A stretch of DNA of 13,900 nt. Origin: CAYWNA01 sp964459305. GTDB lineage: Bacteria; Planctomycetota; Planctomycetia; Pirellulales; Pirellulaceae. The notes under the pieces were generated by a model. The model was not told the DNA's origin. It did no database searches and was given only the letters and a program-made list of their open reading frames with translations. Numbering within the stretch: the first letter of the stretch is position 1; every line of letters starts with the position of its first letter. Below are positions 1 through 5,591 of this stretch, one piece after another. The DNA lies in NCBI GenBank assembly GCA_964459305.1, contig CAYWNA010000317.1, positions 1-13,900 of the forward strand, in the 5' to 3' direction. The position numbers and the translations under genes are program-made.

Positions 1-1
1 G

Positions 2-418
2 ATCGAAGTGTGGGGGCCTTCGGCCAATCTCAGCCGCGGCAGCGAAGCGCTCTACGTGGCCGCCAAATCCGGCCATCCGGACGCCTGTGTTTTGCTCGAC
101 GCATACCACATGTACAAAGGCGGCACGCCGGCCACTGTTTTGAAGCTCCTTGGCCGCCAGGCGGTCCATTGCTTCCACATGAACGACTATCCTGCCGACC
201 CACCGTTGGAGACGATCCGCGACGGTGATCGCATCTTGCCCGGCGACGGTATTGCCCCGCTGAACGAGATACTGACCTATCTGGCCGACAACCACTGCCG
301 CGTGATGCTATCGCTGGAGCTGTTCAATGCTGAGTATTGGAAAATGCCGGCGCTGGAAGCGGCCAAAATCGGCTTGGCAAAAATGAAAGGTGCCGTCGTA
401 GCGGCAGGTCTGGCGTAA
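2..418 (+). CDS. Sugar phosphate isomerase/epimerase, TIM-barrel (3' part)
   Basis: The reading frame is open from the left edge, so the 5' part lies outside the window. The visible 138 residues fit the C-terminal half of the xylose isomerase-like TIM barrel (AP endonuclease family 2 fold), cytoplasmic enzymes that isomerise or epimerise sugars and cyclitols using a divalent metal. Seen: LLDAYHMYKGG and HCFHMNDYP, which carry the Asp and His residues that bind metal in this fold, then GDGIAPLNEIL and a late LSLELFN whose Glu is the usual last metal ligand. The tail after LELFN (YWKMPALEAAKIGLAKMK) has the length expected of a complete C-terminus. The substrate cannot be told from this part. 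The stop overlaps a fragment of an unrelated gene in another frame. The family call is firm; the exact enzyme is not. Confidence 0.85.
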   Translation: MEVWGPSANLSRGSEALYVAAKSGHPDACVLLDAYHMYKGGTPATVLKLLGRQAVHCFHMNDYPADPPLETIRDGDRILPGDGIAPLNEILTYLADNHCRVMLSLELFNAEYWKMPALEAAKIGLAKMKGAVVAAGLA

Positions 419-578
419 TGGCGCCCTGATCAACGAGATGTTCGTTCCCGGATCGACCTATTGGAACGTCGCGGTCGGCCGCGAAAAGGGCGAAGTGGCG
501 AACGACAGCGAGGGAATGCAAACCGTGAAGAACCTCGCTGGCAATATGGCCTTCCTGCTGCGAAAACTGCACGCGTGA
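402..578 (+). pseudogene. C-terminal remnant of a flavodoxin-family / NADPH-dependent FMN reductase-like protein
   Basis: A 58-codon open stretch follows a stop at 399-401 in its own frame and ends in TGA. It reads QVWRNGALINEMFVPGS, then TYWNVAVGREKGEV, then an acidic EGMQTVKNLAGNMAFLLRKL helix. This resembles from memory the last third of flavodoxin-like NAD(P)H-dependent FMN reductases, including the GSTYWN loop and the final amphipathic helix. There is no start codon with a ribosome binding site, and the N-terminal FMN-binding part (normally over 100 residues) is absent. Its start lies inside the last codons of the isomerase gene. I infer a deletion or rearrangement that joined the isomerase 3' end to a decapitated reductase gene, or a chimeric assembly join near 400. 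The family assignment rests on recall of conserved sequence and is moderately sure. Confidence 0.6.
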
Positions 579-614
579 GTGGTTTTGACTCGATCCACCG
601 CGCGTTTGCCGACA

Positions 615-977
615 TCATCGAGGAGCGACAGGGGCTGATCCGAAGTCGTTCAATGCGTCATCGACGGAGCCGCAGATATTGAAGAGCTTGTCCAGGCGGG
701 TGATTTCAAATACTTCCATGATACTAGGCGAGACATTGCACAACCTGAGGTCGGTTGTGCCTTTGCATTTTTTGTTCAACATAACAATCCTCCCGATCAT
801 GGAGGACGACATGAAGTTGACGCCCTGGAAATCCAGCAGCATTCTGCCTTCCGCCCGATCGGCCAATTCCAATAATTCACGACCGATCTGAGCGATGATC
901 TGATCCTCAAGTATCTTCTGGGAGGTGAACTGAGCAACCAGCACGTCATGCTTCTGTTGCGATAAGAGTTCAGGCAT
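615..977 (-). CDS. STAS-domain protein, anti-sigma factor antagonist-like
   Basis: A 120-residue protein, a typical length for single-domain STAS antagonists of the SpoIIAA/RsbV class. Such cytoplasmic proteins bind RsbW-type anti-sigma kinases and are switched by phosphorylation of one Ser/Thr. Seen: the central D49-F-x-G-V-x-F-M-S-S-S-M-I-G62. Aligned by eye with the FMDSSGLG of SpoIIAA, S59 is at the phosphoacceptor position, and S57 replaces the usual Asp. The C-terminal part (LRLCNVSPSIMEVFEITRLDKLFNI) matches the family's last strand and helix. I chose the ATG at 977 because GGAGG sits 8 bases before it; an in-frame TTG ten codons upstream has no such site. It stands alone, 281 bp after the ABC ATPase gene. 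A receiver protein with an RsbW-like domain lies about 3.3 kb away and is a possible partner (inference). Confidence 0.85.
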   Translation of the reverse strand: MPELLSQQKHDVLVAQFTSQKILEDQIIAQIGRELLELADRAEGRMLLDFQGVNFMSSSMIGRIVMLNKKCKGTTDLRLCNVSPSIMEVFEITRLDKLFNICGSVDDALNDFGSAPVAPR

Positions 978-1258
978 GGTTCTGGCCTCCGAGGAATGGT
1001 CGGTCAACGGTTGGTGCCCTTGCCTTGGTGCAGGACTGACCCATCGTTTGCGGGGCGAAAAGCCGCCATATGGTGGCTTGTATCAGCGCACGGTGCGCAG
1101 TTCACAATGGCAACTGGGTAGGTAAGTCCATTATGGCGGATGCAACGCACGAAGTCTATAGTCATCTCGCCTAGCCGGTCAGCGTTTTCTCACCACCACA
1201 ACCGCAAATTCCCTTGGAAAGACGCCCGACCGTCGTCGATTCCCAAACCGATGCTGAA
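978..1258. other. Intergenic region between STAS and ABC ATPase genes
   Basis: No convincing gene is seen here. On the minus strand a 53-codon ORF (1165 to 1004) has no spaced ribosome binding site and resembles no family I know. There is a nearly perfect 18-bp dyad at 1061-1078, centred on CATATG, with one G-T mismatch and no loop, so it looks more like a protein-binding site than a terminator. I see no permease remnant after the ABC ATPase stop. Confidence 0.5.
1130..1158 (-). promoter_or_regulatory. Possible sigma70-type promoter for the STAS gene
   Basis: Read on the minus strand, TAGACT (1158-1153) and CATAAT (1135-1130) are separated by 17 bases. This matches 4 and 5 of 6 positions of the housekeeping consensus and would give a leader of roughly 145 bases before the STAS start. 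The match is by eye only, and such matches arise by chance. Confidence 0.25.
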
Positions 1259-1957
1259 TCACTGGTCCCTGGAGCCGTTCCGCTTATCCGACTGAACTTG
1301 CCCGTCATGGAGGTGAACGGTTCGTTTGGCGCGGGCCGCTACATGGTCCTCGTGCGTCACCATGATGATGGTGCGACCCTCCTCGTTCAGCTTCTGAATC
1401 AGATCGAGGATTTCTTCCGTTGTCTTCGAGTCCAAGTTGCCGGTTGCTTCGTCGGCCAGTATGAAATACGGGTCGTTCACCAAACTTCGAGCAATCGCCA
1501 CGCGTTGCTGTTGGCCTCCGGAGAGTTGTGCGGGTCGGTGCCGGAGCCGGTCGCCCAGACCCACCATGTCCGCGATTTCGCGACACCGCTGGCGCGACTT
1601 CCAACTCACTTGGCCTTGGTAGTACAACGGAACCTCGATATTCTCGACGACCGTCAACTGAGCGATCAAGTTGTACGACTGAAAGACAAATCCGATACGG
1701 CTCGCGCGAATCCACGAAAGCTGCCGGTCGTTCATGCGCGCCACATCGTCATTACCGAGGAAGTAGGATCCCGCGGTGGGCTTGTCCAGGCACCCAAGCA
1801 GATTCAACAGGGTACTCTTTCCGGATCCCGACGGCCCCATGATCGCCACAAAGTCGCCTTCGGGAACCTCAAGTGAAATACCGCGCAGCGCGCGAACCGT
1901 CTCGCCCTTCAAAACGTAGTCCTTGCGCAGATCCTCCAGACGGCACGCCATGGTCAT
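1259..1957 (-). CDS. ABC transporter ATP-binding protein, MacB/LolD type
   Basis: A 232-residue cytoplasmic ATPase subunit of the MacB/LolD/FtsE-like class, which powers mechanotransmission-type transporters with a periplasmic adaptor. All ATPase motifs are present: Walker A GPSGSGKST (41-49), Q-loop Gln93 in GFVFQSYNL, signature LSGGQ (145-149), Walker B FILADE with Glu170, and switch His202 in MVTHE. The D-loop region reads DEATGNLD where DEPTGNLD is usual in this class; this substitution is minor. Length is normal for a stand-alone ATPase. The start is decided by an ATGA overlap with the upstream membrane fusion protein gene and by GGAGGA eight bases before the ATG, inside that gene's last codons, so the two are probably translationally coupled. 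Odd: the expected MacB/FtsX-like permease gene does not follow. The permease may be encoded elsewhere or have been lost. Confidence 0.93.
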   Translation of the reverse strand: MTMACRLEDLRKDYVLKGETVRALRGISLEVPEGDFVAIMGPSGSGKSTLLNLLGCLDKPTAGSYFLGNDDVARMNDRQLSWIRASRIGFVFQSYNLIAQLTVVENIEVPLYYQGQVSWKSRQRCREIADMVGLGDRLRHRPAQLSGGQQQRVAIARSLVNDPYFILADEATGNLDSKTTEEILDLIQKLNEEGRTIIMVTHEDHVAARAKRTVHLHDGQVQSDKRNGSRDQ

Positions 1958-3946
1958 TCAACAGTTCCTCCGGGGTTTGGTCGATTTTTGCCACCTGGCC
2001 GGGGTCGCGGCATGCCCGCCGTGAATTCTTCTTTCGTGACTTTGCCGTCACCATCAGCATCGGCCGCCATCATGCGCCCGCGCCGATCGGCAGGTATGGC
2101 GTTCAGTTCCTCGGCCGAAAGGACGCCGTCGCTGTCTGTATCGAGCATCGAGAAGAACCTCGACGGATCGCCGCGACCGCGTCCTGGCTNNNNNNNNNNN
2201 NNNNNNNNNNNNNNNNNNNNNNNNNNNNNNNNNNNNNNNNNNNNNNNNNNNNNNNNNNNNNNNNNNNNNNNNNNNNNNNNNNNNNNNNNCGCCGCGACCG
2301 CGTCCTGGCTCACCACCGGGGCGATCGCCCGCCGGTCCTTCTGCCCGTGTCCCTTTGCCTGTCTTCGCGACTGGCCCCTCGTCGGGCAGTTGGGGAATTT
2401 CCAGCTTGTCAGGATAGGCTCGTGGATTCATGACGACAACTTGACCTTCTTCAAGGCCGGCTTTGACCGTCATGAAAGTGTCGTTGCTGGAACCGACTTG
2501 GATTTCGCGCGTTTTCCACTGATCGCCGTCTTTCACGAGGCAGAAGAAGTGCCCTTTGGTTTCGTACAATGCCTGCACGGGAACCTGCAGCGCGTCTGGC
2601 TGTTGCTCGACATAGATTCTCACCTCGGCGTTCATTCCCGATCGGACCTCCGGCGGCGGTTTAAATATGTTAATGAACGCGGCGTATTCCTTGATATTGC
2701 CGCTGCGCCAACTGCCCGCCTCGGCGTACTGGTTCACTTTGGTCACTTCGCCACCGATTGTCTTTCCTCGGATGGCATCAAATTCGATGGCCACCTCCAT
2801 TTCGGCACGCACCAGCGAGATGCGAGACTCGTTGATCGTGGCTTTGATCTGCATCTGGCTCGGGTCCGGCAGTCGAAGAATTGCCTGCCGTTCACGCACC
2901 GACGACCCCGCCTCGACGACAAACTCCGCACTGCCACCAAAACGGTTATTGATGTTTGCGTACACGACCTGGCCGTCCACCGGCGCCAAGATTATGCAGT
3001 TGTCTAGTTGTACTACGATTTCTGCCATCTTCTCCAGTTCCAACAGGTCACTTTTCTTTTCCGACTCCCATTTGGCCGAGGCCGTGGCGATATCGCTGTC
3101 ATACGTCTTGAGCATCTTTTCCTTCGTGTATTTTTGCAGGACCTCCAGTTTGGTGTTGGCCGCCTCTAGTTCGTTCTTCGCTTTGTCGACGGCAAACTGG
3201 TCGCCTTCCAACTGCAAGGCCGTGACGATGCCTTTCGCCGCAAGACGTTCGGTGGATTGGAAAGCCAGCTGGGCACGACGCAGATTCTCCTCGGCGACGA
3301 AGATCTCGCTGAGGATGGCCTGCTCCTCTTGTTTGAATATGCCCTCGAGGTATTCGGTTCTGGCGATCTCGGCGGCGCGCAGCGTGTTTTCGGCTTGGAC
3401 TACCAGTGCCTCGCTGGTGTTGCACACGATCCCTTGTTGGACCAGATCTTGTTCCAGCGCCGATGAGTCCAGGAGGACAAGAACGCCTTCCTTAATCAGC
3501 TGCTCAGGTTTCAACAACTTGTAGCGCTCCATATCGTCCTTGAGAGAAACGCCTTCCTCATTCAGGTCCTCAAGTGTCAAGGACTTGTAGTACTTCAAAG
3601 GTTTCTTCTTCTTAGACTCGTCAGCCTTCTTCACATGGGTTCCTTCATCGACTACCCACAGAATCTCGGTACCGCCGGCCGAACGTGATTTGACTTCGCA
3701 ACGGATTTCCACGCTGCTCGAACTCTCCACTTGCCCCTGTTCAAGCACGATGTGTTCGTAGGGCCCCTTGAAAACCGGCCTCGTAAGGATGTTCTCCGTG
3801 GTCTCGGCCCGCTCACGTTGGAAGTAGAACCAAGCCATTGCGCCGATGCCGGCAGCGACGATCAGAAGGATGATCAACACCAGCAGCACCGAGCCGGATG
3901 GCGATGAGCGCTTTGTGCGAAAACACTGAGATATCCGGGCAACCAT
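1954..3946 (-). CDS. HlyD/MacA-type membrane fusion protein with C-terminal EF-hand pair (interrupted by scaffold gap)
   Basis: Periplasmic adaptor for the ABC ATPase encoded just downstream. In order: a short basic N-terminus, one membrane segment (about 19-42), a first biotinyl-lipoyl half, a long Glu/Lys-rich coiled-coil hairpin (about 150-310), the second lipoyl half (LAPVDGQVVYAN, near 320), beta-barrel and membrane-proximal domains, then a Pro/Gly/Arg linker. After the gap come two full EF-hand loops, DTDSDGVLSAEE and DADGDGKVTKEE, and another Pro/Arg-rich tail. EF-hands are not a usual part of this family. If the identical 21-base gap edges are one sequence, the frame is restored and the protein has 623 residues, with EF loops at 562-573 and 589-600. 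I chose the ATG at 3946, preceded by GAAGGA; a TTG 13 codons upstream is weaker. The true length across the gap is unknown. Confidence 0.85.
2169..2310. repeat. Identical 21-bp direct repeats bordering the scaffold gap
   Basis: Bases 2169-2189 and 2290-2310 are the same 21 bases and touch the N run on both sides. On the coding (minus) strand each encodes Pro-Gly-Arg-Gly-Arg-Gly in the frame of its own half of the membrane fusion protein. This is either one overlap written twice by the scaffolder or a tandem repeat the assembler could not cross. Confidence 0.9.
2190..2289. other. Assembly gap, 100 N
   Basis: A run of exactly 100 N, the conventional placeholder for a scaffold gap of unknown size. 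Taken literally it puts the two halves of the membrane fusion protein out of frame, so the real distance must differ from 100. Confidence 0.97.
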
Positions 3947-4046
3947 GGCTAGAGATCCTTCGAATGGGTCAAACGGTGGGAGCAATGATAGACCGCTTTC
4001 GGCTTGTCGCTGGCCGCTATTGGCCTCCGTGTATCATCCATTAACT

Positions 4047-4075
4047 ATCTTAACCGCGAGTTTACTCGGTGGCAA
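4047..4075 (-). promoter_or_regulatory. Sigma70-like promoter of the membrane fusion protein/ABC operon, with inverted repeat in the spacer
   Basis: Read on the minus strand, TTGCCA (4075-4070; 5 of 6 consensus) and TAAGAT (4052-4047; 4 of 6) are 17 bases apart, the optimal distance, and would start transcription roughly 90-95 bases before the ATG at 3946. Between the boxes lies a perfect inverted repeat, CGAGT-TT-ACTCG on the plus strand (4057-4068). An inverted repeat there could be an operator whose bound protein blocks RNA polymerase. This is a match by eye; no regulator gene is adjacent to identify the binder. Confidence 0.4.
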
Positions 4076-4079
4076 ATAT

Positions 4080-4216
4080 GGCTAGTGCTTTGGCACAGCT
4101 TGATTATAGGATTAGCCGTTGGGCGCTAGCCCACGGTTTCCCTGGGAAAACCGGACGCTAGCGCGTGCCGGCTGATTTAGCCAACCCTAATTCTTAGATG
4201 TGCCAAAGCGCTAGCC
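4080..4216. repeat. 137-bp palindromic element, REP/MITE-like
   Basis: The outer arms GGCTAGTGCTTTGGCACA (4080-4097) and TGTGCCAAAGCGCTAGCC (4199-4216) are inverted repeats matching at 17 of 18 positions. Inside lies a second imperfect palindrome: AGCCGTTGGGCGCTAGCCC near 4114-4132 faces CGGACGCTAGCGCGTGCCG near 4152-4170, with a short loop at about 4138-4148. The whole could fold into one long stem. There is no coding capacity and no transposase nearby. The inner motifs resemble, from memory, dispersed intergenic repeats in planctomycete genomes. It lies between the response regulator stop and the operon promoter, only five bases from the -35 box, so it could also affect transcription. No target-site duplication was identified. 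Confidence 0.75.
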
Positions 4217-4230
4217 TTCAACGACTTTGA

Positions 4231-5124
4231 TCAGCCCGCATGCTTGACCATTGTGATCTCATTGCCTGCGGGGTTAAAAGCAACGTCGTCCATGAACATA
4301 TGAATGAGCACCAACCCGCGATTGCTGCTGCGACTGAGATGGGACGGGTCCGCCATGACGTCCGGTATCTGGGCAACATCGAAGCCCGGTCCTTCGTCGC
4401 GAATCGTGAACCGAGCCTCCCGAGCGGAGATCACCGTGCGCAAGTGTACGTGCCGCTCGCAATACGGGGGCTGTTGCCGGCGCAAGGCAATGGCGTCGTC
4501 AATGGGCGACGGTTGGGCTGCGGCCTCTATCTGCTCCGTCGTGAGTTCGAGGTTGCCGTGGTAAACCGCGTTTGTGAGGGCCTCAGCCAATGCCTTGGCC
4601 AAACGCACCGAGTCCGTTTCGTCGACGATTGCCAGGTCCCTGGCGGCACGCTGCAACCGGTCAACCAGGGGTGGGATCAGAAGAACATCGTTCTCCAACT
4701 CGTATTCCAGTTTCTGGTACCGCAGGCAATGCGATAGCCGCTGGTGCGGCCGGTCGCCCGCGGCGATTGCCAGAACACCTTCCACGGATTCGGGCAGTTC
4801 GGAGGCCAGTTTCGATTTGGGGACGTAATCTGCGGCCCCGTGCATCAGCGCCTGCAACGCAATTTCTTCGCTGCCATGACCCGTCATCACAATGACGGGC
4901 ACCGTCGAGAAACGCCGGCGCACCGCCTGGACCAAACGCATGCCGTCCATTTCCGGCATTTGCAGATCGGTCACGACAGCCAACGGGAGACGCGCTTCCA
5001 GGACTTCAAGGGCTTCCAGTCCGTTCGATGCGTATTCCACATGGTATTCTGTCCGGCTCTCCAACAAACGGCCCGCCAATTGGCGATCGACCAGCGAGTC
5101 GTCAACAACGAGGAGGTAGCTCAT
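4231..5124 (-). CDS. Response regulator: receiver domain fused to RsbW-like histidine-kinase-type ATPase
   Basis: A 297-residue cytoplasmic signalling protein. Residues 1-120 are a receiver domain: D8-D9 acidic pocket, phosphoacceptor D53 in TDLQMPEMDG, T81 in VMTGHG and K103 in YVPKSK are all present. Residues about 145-297 are a HATPase_c domain of the RsbW/SpoIIAB serine kinase class: N-box E181-x3-N185 continuing to HGN191, G1 box D243-E-G-P-G247, and G2-like NRGLVLI (268-274). There is no DNA-binding domain and no His phosphoacceptor. Family knowledge suggests that receiver phosphorylation gates binding to, or phosphorylation of, a STAS antagonist; this is an inference here. The ATG at 5124 is preceded by GGGGAT at a normal distance. 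It stands alone, with the membrane fusion protein operon 284 bp downstream across a palindromic element. The STAS protein near 0.6-1.0 kb is a candidate partner. Confidence 0.92.
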   Translation of the reverse strand: MSYLLVVDDSLVDRQLAGRLLESRTEYHVEYASNGLEALEVLEARLPLAVVTDLQMPEMDGMRLVQAVRRRFSTVPVIVMTGHGSEEIALQALMHGAADYVPKSKLASELPESVEGVLAIAAGDRPHQRLSHCLRYQKLEYELENDVLLIPPLVDRLQRAARDLAIVDETDSVRLAKALAEALTNAVYHGNLELTTEQIEAAAQPSPIDDAIALRRQQPPYCERHVHLRTVISAREARFTIRDEGPGFDVAQIPDVMADPSHLSRSSNRGLVLIHMFMDDVAFNPAGNEITMVKHAG

Positions 5125-5591
5125 TTCTTCATCCCCGCAAGAATATCAACGCGTTACCAGTCAAGTTCTGAAGTCGTTGTCACATTTGTGTCGGCTGCCT
5201 CAATTGTGGGTAGTCCCCCGACAACGAGGCGGCCTCGAATCTGCTTCGTGATAACGATTATAACTGATTCGCGGCGCATCTACTGCCGGAAAAACTCCTC
5301 AAGCCGCACGATTGTTGCGTGCCCGGCTCCCGTGTCGCCGGACATCCAGCACATCCTGCAGCTTCAACATCTGCTTGATTCTGGACATCCTTGGGCGCGT
5401 CGATCAATACCGGTCCCGGTCGTCCCGAACCGCCGATGCAAAATGCTTCGCTTGCACCTCACGTGTGGCAGAGTGTGGAACTTGCCGACTGGGCATGGTA
5501 CGTTGATCGTTCGTCCGATCGCGCCACCTGGCCCGTTGTCGAAGCCCCCGGCTCGCGAGAGCGGCCGGATATCCCCGAGCGGAGCTAAGCC
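5125..5591. other. Intergenic region between divergent response regulator and GH28-like genes
   Basis: These 467 bases separate divergently read genes and so must hold both promoters. Reading frames here are extensions or shadows and show no recognisable domain. A 28-codon minus-strand ORF starting near 5390 and a longer one (5600 to 5364) have low-complexity, unfamiliar translations. An AT-rich patch around 5250-5268 stands out from the GC-rich surroundings but shows no well-spaced promoter boxes. The only promoter-like match I can name is the ECF-type pair near 5477-5505. Confidence 0.5.
5477..5505 (+). promoter_or_regulatory. Possible ECF-sigma promoter for the GH28-like/DUF4838 genes
   Basis: GGAACTT (5477-5483) is followed 17 bases later by CGTTG (5501-5505), which resembles the GGAAC ... 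CGTT pattern of ECF-sigma promoters. It would give a leader of about 80 bases before the ATG at 5592. Planctomycetes encode many ECF sigma factors, but this is only a by-eye match. Confidence 0.25.

Noticed and set aside
579..614. GTGG...CCAC inverted repeat between the flavodoxin remnant and the STAS stop, considered as a bidirectional terminator
   Set aside because: Only a 4-bp stem with a 12-base loop and no T tract.
1061..1078. Near-perfect 18-bp dyad centred on CATATG, considered as a terminator
   Set aside because: It has no loop and no following T run on either strand; at most a protein-binding site.
1004..1165. 53-codon minus-strand ORF between the STAS and ABC genes, with three Cys
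   Set aside because: The possible ribosome binding site directly abuts the ATG, it resembles no known family, and its end overlaps a weak alternative TTG start of the STAS gene. Not supportable as a gene.
1214..1876. 220-codon plus-strand frame opposite the ABC ATPase
   Set aside because: Pure shadow of an ATPase with every motif intact.
2667..3524. 285-codon plus-strand frame opposite the membrane fusion protein
   Set aside because: Ser/Arg-rich translation without a family resemblance, fully antisense to the coiled-coil and barrel regions of the adaptor.
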